Below, one piece after another: positions 24,893-29,956 of a stretch of 29,956 bases of DNA. How positions within the stretch are numbered: the stretch's first letter is position 1; each line of letters starts with the position of its first letter. The notes under the pieces were generated by a model, which was given only the letters and a program-made list of their open reading frames with translations, had not been told where the DNA came from and ran no database searches. Origin of the DNA: Alphaproteobacteria bacterium (GTDB lineage: Bacteria > Pseudomonadota > Alphaproteobacteria > UBA8366 > Aestuariispiraceae); assembly GCA_006844765.1 (NCBI GenBank), contig SPJV01000013.1:1-29956 (forward strand), given 5' to 3'. The position numbers and the translations under genes were made by a program.

Positions 24893-25438
24893 ATGGTGGC
24901 TGGGAATTTCCACTCGGTGGAACGTGCCCGAACAATGATCCATCCGGGTCGGTTTCATCCCGTCCGCATTCAAAGCGAACATAGCGACATTGCCCGACAT
25001 TTCCGAATTGTCCTTCAGCCCGGTAAGTCTTTGTACGACGCCATTGTTCAGCCGCTGATCCAAGTTGGTGTAACGAGTGCGTCGACGACGATTCTAGGAG
25101 GCCTATTCGCGTCGCTCGAGTATTGCGTCGCCCCTCCTGATCCTCGCAATGAGGCTGTGATCCGGTATTCCGCCCCAATTGTTGCGGGCGAGAGCTACCT
25201 CATCTTCGGAAACGCCACGCTGGGTCGCAGCAGTAGCGACAAGCCGATGGTGCACTGCCACGCTGCTGTGCGCCGCGAAGATGGAGTTGTTCGGGGCGGA
25301 CATATCATTCCCGGTAAAACCATTGTCGGTGACGACCCGATCTCGGTCCTTGTCACATCATTTGACGATTTCGATTTACGCCAGATCTACGATCCCGAGA
25401 CAAATACGCCTCTCTTTCAACCAGTTGCGAGCCTCTGA
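24893..25438 (+). CDS. PPC/DUF296-domain protein A (histidine motif kept)
   Basis: 181 aa. The PPC (DUF296) fold runs from about residue 34 to 160: HFRIVLQPGKSLYDAIVQPL, the central ILGGLFASLEY, and the hallmark HCHAAVRREDGVVRGGHI with HxH and GGH. In plants the domain is part of AT-hook proteins; free-standing bacterial versions form trimers and have no established function. The conserved histidines suggest a metal or ligand site. GGGAGGG lies 7 nt before the ATG. First gene of the cassette operon; the next gene starts 1 nt after its stop. Base composition is nearer the island than the flank. Confidence 0.8.
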   Translation: MVAGNFHSVERARTMIHPGRFHPVRIQSEHSDIARHFRIVLQPGKSLYDAIVQPLIQVGVTSASTTILGGLFASLEYCVAPPDPRNEAVIRYSAPIVAGESYLIFGNATLGRSSSDKPMVHCHAAVRREDGVVRGGHIIPGKTIVGDDPISVLVTSFDDFDLRQIYDPETNTPLFQPVASL

Positions 25439-25439
25439 T

Positions 25440-25880
25440 ATGCCCGAAAATACCGTAGTAGAACATGGATTAATGGGCCGCGTCGCCTACGCGCGGATCG
25501 CCCCGAATGAGGATTTGGTGAAAGGCGTTGAGAAGGTCTGTCTTGCCGAGGGCTTCCGCAATGCGTTCGTGCGCGGCGCCTTGGGCAGCCTTGTTGATGC
25601 CAGTCTTACTTTCAAATCCGATGGATCGAAGGTTTTGGTCAAAGGCCCTGCTGTCGAGGTCGTCAGCATTGCCGGTGAAGTGCGCACGGATGAAGACAAC
25701 ACTATCGCTGCGACCCTTTCTGGCGTTGTCGCGGATACTGACGGCACCGTTTATGGCGGCTCGTTCGTTCCGGGCGGGAACACGATATGCATGACCTTTG
25801 AGGTCACTCTTGAGGAATGGTTGCCAGCGAACCCCGCTGACCAAGCGCGTGAAGCTAGCAAGAGTGAGGACACACAATGA
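25440..25880 (+). CDS. PPC/DUF296-domain protein B (histidine motif lost)
   Basis: 146 aa from the ATG at 25440, one base after the preceding stop. Longer in-frame extension upstream overlaps protein A and was rejected. The fold elements match protein A: YARIAPNEDLVKGVEKV, RGALGSLVDASLTF, VEVVSIAGEV, and a final FEVTLEEWLP. Where A has HCH...GGH, B has ATLSGVVADTDGTVYGGSF, so both histidine positions are lost. The two proteins are probably diverged duplicates that form a hetero-oligomer with one active type of subunit (inference). Its stop overlaps the thiolase start by 4 bases (ATGA). Confidence 0.78.
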   Translation: MPENTVVEHGLMGRVAYARIAPNEDLVKGVEKVCLAEGFRNAFVRGALGSLVDASLTFKSDGSKVLVKGPAVEVVSIAGEVRTDEDNTIAATLSGVVADTDGTVYGGSFVPGGNTICMTFEVTLEEWLPANPADQAREASKSEDTQ

Positions 25881-27043
25881 CTGCGAAGATTGTCGGCTGG
25901 GCCCATACGAAATTCGGCAAGTCAGAGGCTGAAGATGTCGAGGCGTTGATCGCTGAAGTTTCAAGCGCGGCGCTTACTCATGCTGAGGTCCCAGCGAGTG
26001 ACGTTGATGGCATTTTTGTTGGTGTTCTCAATAACGGGTTTTCTAAACAGGGTATGGAGGGTGCGTTGGTCGCTCTGAACGTCCCTGAGCTGGCACACAC
26101 CCCAGCGGTTCATTTGGAAAACGCCTGTGCGACGGGGTCCGCAGCACTCTATGCTGCGATGGACTTCATCGCGGCGGGCCGAGGCCAGATAGCACTCGTC
26201 GTTGGCGCAGAAAAGATGACAGCCAAGCCAGTCGCTGAGACTGGGGATATTTTGCTGAGTGCGTCCTACCGTAAAGAAGAAGGAGACATACCCGGTGGGT
26301 TCGCCGGCGTGTTCGGCAGGATAGCGCAGGCATATTTTCAGCGGTACGGCGACAAAAGTTATGAATTAGGGCTGATTGCCGCCAAAAATCACGCAAACGG
26401 TATTCACAATCCCTATGCACATATGCAGAAAGACTTCGGCGTAGAGTTCTGTACCACCGTATCCGAGAAAAATCCCTATGTTGCGCCGCCTTTGCGCCGC
26501 ACCGACTGTTCTCTGATCTCCGACGGGGCCGCAGCCATAGTTCTAATGCACAAGGATCTGGCCGATGCCGCTTCCCGTGCTATTGGGTTTCGCGCTCGCG
26601 CGCAGGCCAATGATATCCTGCCTTTATCGCGCCGTGACCCGACCGCCTTCAACGGTGCGCGACGAGCGTGGACTGATGCGCGCGAGCAAGCAGGTATTAC
26701 GATGAATGACCTGGACTTCGTGGAAACACACGATTGTTTCACAATGGCTGAGATGATCGAATATGAGGCCATGGGTCTTGCTGGACCGGGACAAGGTGCT
26801 GTTCTGATTCGAGAGGGTTACACCCACAAGGATGGCACGCTGCCTGTTAACCCTTCTGGCGGATTGAAATCCAAAGGCCATCCTGTTGGGGCCACCGGTG
26901 TATCACAGCACGTAATGGCCTGCATGCAGTTGATGGGCGATGCAGGGGACATGCAGATCAAAGGGGCTGAAACTGCGGGTGTGTTCAACATGGGCGGCGC
27001 CGGAGTTGCCAACTACGTTTCCATCCTGGAGAGGTCGAAATGA
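25877..27043 (+). CDS. Thiolase-fold acyltransferase, SCP-x type
   Basis: 388 aa. It has the thiolase fold with nucleophile C84 in ENACATGSAA and the conserved PSGGLKSKGHPVGATG histidine segment near the end; a VETHDCFTMAEM segment precedes it. The classical second CxGGG cysteine is replaced by FNMGGAG, as in SCP-x-like thiolases and related ketoacyl-CoA thiolases. Members of this group often need a small zinc/OB-fold DUF35 partner; none is present here, and the neighbours upstream are the two PPC proteins. Likely reaction: thiolytic release of acetyl- or propionyl-CoA from a 3-ketoacyl-CoA. Start and stop both overlap neighbours by 4 bases, so all are tightly coupled. Confidence 0.88.
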   Translation: MTAKIVGWAHTKFGKSEAEDVEALIAEVSSAALTHAEVPASDVDGIFVGVLNNGFSKQGMEGALVALNVPELAHTPAVHLENACATGSAALYAAMDFIAAGRGQIALVVGAEKMTAKPVAETGDILLSASYRKEEGDIPGGFAGVFGRIAQAYFQRYGDKSYELGLIAAKNHANGIHNPYAHMQKDFGVEFCTTVSEKNPYVAPPLRRTDCSLISDGAAAIVLMHKDLADAASRAIGFRARAQANDILPLSRRDPTAFNGARRAWTDAREQAGITMNDLDFVETHDCFTMAEMIEYEAMGLAGPGQGAVLIREGYTHKDGTLPVNPSGGLKSKGHPVGATGVSQHVMACMQLMGDAGDMQIKGAETAGVFNMGGAGVANYVSILERSK

Positions 27044-28659
27044 GTTTCCCGGCCCCTGGACACGGCCTCTCGCCTAAAGGCGGGGTGGCACCCCACACTC
27101 GTCGGGTGATGAACCTTTCTCATGTTCTACGCCAATCAGCGCGGCGATTTGGCGACGAGATTGGCCTCGTCTGGGGTACTGAGACTTGGAAGTGGGAAGA
27201 AGTAGACGCACGTGTCGATGCTATGTGCCTCGCCTTGCAAGACCGGGGCGTCACTAAGGGTGATCGCATTTTGGTGCAATCATCGAACTGCAATCAGATG
27301 TTTGAAAGCATGTTCGTCTGTTTTCGGATGGGCGCTGTCTGGGTGCCAGCAAATTTCCGCCAAACCCCGGACGAGGTCGCATATTTAGCGCAATCCAGTG
27401 GTGCGATAGCGATGATCTGTCACGCTGACTTTCCCGATCATGTGATCGCGGCTAAAGCAGCAACACCGAGAATCAAAACCGTGATTTCTATTGGAGCCTC
27501 GGATTGGGCAGAAAACTACGACACTTTGGTTGCCGCTCATCTCGGAGAACCTTTTCAGGTTGCCGAGGTAGAACATGATGATCCCTGCTGGTTCTTCTAC
27601 ACCTCCGGCACAACCGGGCGCCCAAAGGCAGGTGTACTGACACACGGTCAGATGGGGTTTGTGATCACAAATCATCTGTGTGATCTAATGCCCGCAATGA
27701 CCCAGGCGGATGCCTCTATCGTGGTGGCACCTTTGTCGCATGGGTCTGGTATCCATCAGCTTGCGAACACCGCGCGTTCAGTCAAAACGATCATGCCCGG
27801 CGCTGTTGGCTTCGACAGGGATGAGATCTGGTCGCTGGTCGAGCGCTGGTCTGTGACGAATGTCTTTACGGTACCAACCATCGTAAACATGCTGATCGAC
27901 CATGAAGCCGTTGATAAATACGACCGCAGTTCACTGCGATATGTGATCTATGCCGGTGCACCTATGTACCGAGAAGATCAAAAACGTGCATTGAAGAAAC
28001 TGGGGCCAGTGCTGGTGCAATACTTCGGGTTAGGCGAGGTGACCGGCAACATCACAGTCCTGCCGCCCGCACTTCACGAGCCAGAGGATGGAGCCGGCGT
28101 CAAAGTCGGCACATGCGGGTTTGAACGCACCGCGATGCAAGTCTCAATCCAGAATGAAAAAGGTGAAGAAGTACCCACGGGTGAGACTGGCGAGATTGCA
28201 GTCTGCGGTCCTGCGGTGTTCGCCGGGTACTACAACAATGATGAGGCTAACAGCAAAGCATTCCGCAACGGCTGGTTCCTGACCGGCGATCTGGGCCATC
28301 TGGATGCCGAAGGGTTCTTATATATCACAGGCCGGGCGTCCGATATGTATATCTCCGGCGGGTCGAACGTGTACCCACGCGAGATCGAAGAGAAGATTTT
28401 GCAGCACCCCGCCGTGGATGAAGTAGCCATCGTCGGGGTGCCAGACTCCAAGTGGGGCGAGGTTGGCATCGCTGTTTGCACTGCAAATACGGAAATTGAT
28501 GCGGCGACCCTCTTAGCGTGGATGGACGGCAAGGTCGCGCGATACAAATTGCCAAAAACCATTCAATTCTGGCCTGAACTGCCGAAGTCGGCTTACGGCA
28601 AAATTACTAAGAAAATGATCAAAGCACAGCTCGCCGAGCAAGGCGTAATTCCATTATAA
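27040..28659 (+). CDS. Acyl-CoA ligase (AMP-forming)
   Basis: 539 aa ANL-family ligase. The nucleotide loop FYTSGTTGRPKAG is at residues 186-198, GWFLTGDLGHLDAEG and the ITGRASDMYISGGSNVYP hinge are present, and the catalytic lysine K521 is in SAYGKITKK. It forms an acyl-adenylate and then the CoA thioester. It is distinct from the ligase at 10056 and lacks that enzyme's HCNGWCFPW segment. GGAGAGG precedes the start and the ATG overlaps the thiolase stop by 4 bases; a later ATG (27109) would remove a poorly conserved 23-residue leader. The substrate cannot be read from the sequence, but ligase, thiolase and dehydrogenase together suggest activation and partial chain shortening of a carboxylic acid. 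Confidence 0.92.
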   Translation: MSFPAPGHGLSPKGGVAPHTRRVMNLSHVLRQSARRFGDEIGLVWGTETWKWEEVDARVDAMCLALQDRGVTKGDRILVQSSNCNQMFESMFVCFRMGAVWVPANFRQTPDEVAYLAQSSGAIAMICHADFPDHVIAAKAATPRIKTVISIGASDWAENYDTLVAAHLGEPFQVAEVEHDDPCWFFYTSGTTGRPKAGVLTHGQMGFVITNHLCDLMPAMTQADASIVVAPLSHGSGIHQLANTARSVKTIMPGAVGFDRDEIWSLVERWSVTNVFTVPTIVNMLIDHEAVDKYDRSSLRYVIYAGAPMYREDQKRALKKLGPVLVQYFGLGEVTGNITVLPPALHEPEDGAGVKVGTCGFERTAMQVSIQNEKGEEVPTGETGEIAVCGPAVFAGYYNNDEANSKAFRNGWFLTGDLGHLDAEGFLYITGRASDMYISGGSNVYPREIEEKILQHPAVDEVAIVGVPDSKWGEVGIAVCTANTEIDAATLLAWMDGKVARYKLPKTIQFWPELPKSAYGKITKKMIKAQLAEQGVIPL

Positions 28660-28661
28660 CA

Positions 28662-29474
28662 ATGAGGCGTAGTATTGTGACACCCCCAACTATTTTGGTT
28701 ACAGGAGGTCCATCTGGCATTGGACGCGGTATTGTTGAAGGCGTCTTGGGACGCGGCTGGACAGCCATTGCCGTCGATGTTTCGGAGGAAACCCTTGCGA
28801 GTTTCAAAACAGAGATGTCAGACATAGGCGACAGATTGATCTGTGAGCAGCTGGATGTCTCCGACGAAGATGCGGTCAATGGTTTGGTCGACCAGCTTGA
28901 AGCTGATGGGCACGCCATTTCAGGTGTTGTGAACTCAGCTGGAATTGGTGCCGATGTGCCGGCGATGGACACCAAAATCGACCTGTTCCGCAAGATTATC
29001 GATATCAACCTTTTGGGTAGCTTCATGGTGTCGCAAGCCGTGGCCAGACACATGATCAAACGCGGTGAAGGCTCTATTATTAATATCGCTTCGGTCTCAG
29101 GCATGACGGGCAATACAGGGCGCGTGGCATACGGTGCGTCCAAAGGCGGTGTGTTGCAAATGACCCGCGTAATGGCGACCGAATTGGCGCCTATGGGTGT
29201 GCGGGTGAACGCAATCGCACCGGGACCTGTAAATACTCCACTTGTTGAACGCATGCACCAGCCAAATTCACGTAACGCTTGGGAAGCCCGCGTCCCGATG
29301 CACCGCTATGGAACTCCTGCTGAAATCGCAGCGGGAGTTCTCTTCCTATTGGACAGGGAGCAATCGTCTTTCGTCACGGGTCAAACCCTTGCGATCGATG
29401 GTGGATTCATGTCGGCAGGCATTATCTACGATTCAGAAAACGCATGGCCTGTTGGCAGCATGTCAGACAAGTAG
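28662..29474 (+). CDS. Short-chain dehydrogenase/reductase (SDR)
   Basis: 270 aa classical SDR. The NAD(P) motif is LVTGGPSGIGRG, then VVNSAGIG, the catalytic Ser in IASVSGM, and YGASK with the catalytic Tyr and Lys. An Asp after the second strand (AVDVS) favours NAD over NADP. Likely an alcohol to ketone or 3-hydroxyacyl-CoA oxidation ahead of the thiolase (inference). Start: ATG at 28662, 2 nt after the ligase stop, without its own ribosome site; a GTG at 28677 has GAGG 9 nt upstream and would begin right before the fold, so it may be the true start. Last intact gene of the cassette. Confidence 0.92.
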   Translation: MRRSIVTPPTILVTGGPSGIGRGIVEGVLGRGWTAIAVDVSEETLASFKTEMSDIGDRLICEQLDVSDEDAVNGLVDQLEADGHAISGVVNSAGIGADVPAMDTKIDLFRKIIDINLLGSFMVSQAVARHMIKRGEGSIINIASVSGMTGNTGRVAYGASKGGVLQMTRVMATELAPMGVRVNAIAPGPVNTPLVERMHQPNSRNAWEARVPMHRYGTPAEIAAGVLFLLDREQSSFVTGQTLAIDGGFMSAGIIYDSENAWPVGSMSDK

Positions 29475-29534
29475 CGAGCCGACTGTTTCGTCGTCATCCA
29501 CCGATGCTAGTCCAGTGGGGGGTCCGCTTATTGA

Positions 29535-29799
29535 AGACCTGCAGGCAGACGGGTTGCAGCCACTCTCGTTAAGGCATTGCATGTCGCGAACCGGCTGCGT
29601 CACACCAATCTGGCAGACGGTATCCAGGTCATCATCGAATACTTCGACAACGGCAGACGGGCAATTACCTACAAGAGTCGCACGACAGAAACAGCCTATG
29701 AGATCACTGACAATCAGCGCTGCGAGGAACCGATCCAGGGTGGAACGATCTGCCTCAGCATCTATCAGATTGATGGCGAGTATTACGGCTGCGACAGTC
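29535..29799 (+). pseudogene. 3'-truncated or displaced gene fragment, unrecognised
   Basis: After a TGA at 29532-29534 one frame stays open to the end of the window. Up to about 29800 it encodes a plausible protein: TNLADGIQVIIEYFDNGRRA, an NQRCEEP segment, TICLSIYQIDGEYYGCD, with paired cysteines and alternating strands like a small exported domain. There is no ATG in frame, so the 5' end is missing. I do not recognise the family. The frame then passes without a stop into transposase sequence. Confidence 0.45.
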
Positions 29800-29956
29800 G
29801 TAGCGGCGGAGCATGCGACTGGTTGATAGCGGTGATTGAACCTCTTCTTCCAAGCAAGCCGCGTGGCGTTCCGCGTGTTGACGACCGGCGGGTGTTGAAC
29901 GGTATTTTCTGGGTCTTGCGCTCGGGCGCACCGTGGCGCGATCTACCGGAGCGCTA
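29800..29956 (+). mobile_element. Start of an IS5-type transposase (cut by the window edge)
   Basis: The last 52 codons read DWLIAVIEPLLPSKPRG, then VPRVDDRRVLNGIFWVL and RSGAPWRDLPERY, the N-terminal region typical of IS5-family (IS427-like) DDE transposases. The usual Met-containing start with TDAEW-like residues is not seen; the frame continues upstream into the preceding gene fragment. The terminal inverted repeat could not be placed. Confidence 0.75.

Larger units (their letters stand above)
21920..29956. mobile_element. Integrated island at tRNA-Pro (left end in window, right end beyond)
   Basis: The left boundary is the displaced 3' half of a tRNA-Pro(CGG) gene. It is followed by an integrase, an IS3-like remnant, a regulated catabolic cassette and an IS5-like transposase start. 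The sequence from 21965 on is visibly more AT-rich and less uniform than the flank. No second tRNA-Pro 3' copy was seen before the window ends, so the right end must lie outside. The boundary is well supported; the extent is inferred. Confidence 0.7.

Overview
The window looks like a GC-rich alphaproteobacterial chromosome, probably Rhodospirillales-like. Evidence is the chorismate mutase-hisC pair, truA beside dapD/dapE, beta-oxidation genes of alphaproteobacterial type, and many 4-base ATGA gene overlaps. No rRNA gene, complete tRNA or CRISPR array is present. Taxonomy is inferred from gene content only.

Left and middle (1-21833) read as ordinary chromosome. They hold, in order: aromatic/histidine-type amino acid genes (hisC-like, chorismate mutase; minus); metA followed by a copper-chaperone set (PCuAC, a small CxxC membrane-anchored protein, a second PCuAC with a His-repeat tail; plus); truA (plus) converging on a membrane-protein/dapE/dapD operon (minus); a plus-strand fatty-acid module (fused enoyl-CoA hydratase/3-hydroxyacyl-CoA dehydrogenase and an acyl-CoA ligase); a minus-strand operon of a cysteine-rich winged-helix regulator, thiolase, PfkB-type kinase and a trimethylamine-dehydrogenase-like flavo-iron-sulfur enzyme; then an amidase, a DUF2848 protein, a TPR protein and a PhnD-like protein without signal peptide.

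At 21920-21964 the minus strand carries the 3' half of a tRNA-Pro(CGG) gene, starting exactly at the anticodon loop, with no 5' half. A tyrosine integrase follows immediately. This is the classic end of an integrated island, which then continues to the right edge of the window. The integrase is complete except for one in-frame amber codon, and an IS3-like transposase remnant next to it has one in-frame opal codon.

The island cargo (24230-29474) is intact: an Lrp/AsnC regulator divergent from a tightly coupled operon of two PPC/DUF296-domain proteins, an SCP-x type thiolase, an acyl-CoA ligase and a short-chain dehydrogenase. It looks like a catabolic cassette for an unknown carboxylic acid. 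The window ends in a gene fragment fused in frame to the start of an IS5-type transposase.

The observations most worth a second look are the paired PPC proteins (one keeping, one lacking the histidine motif), a 12-bp hairpin that buries the truA start codon, the palindromic candidate operators in three promoter regions, and the island end structure.
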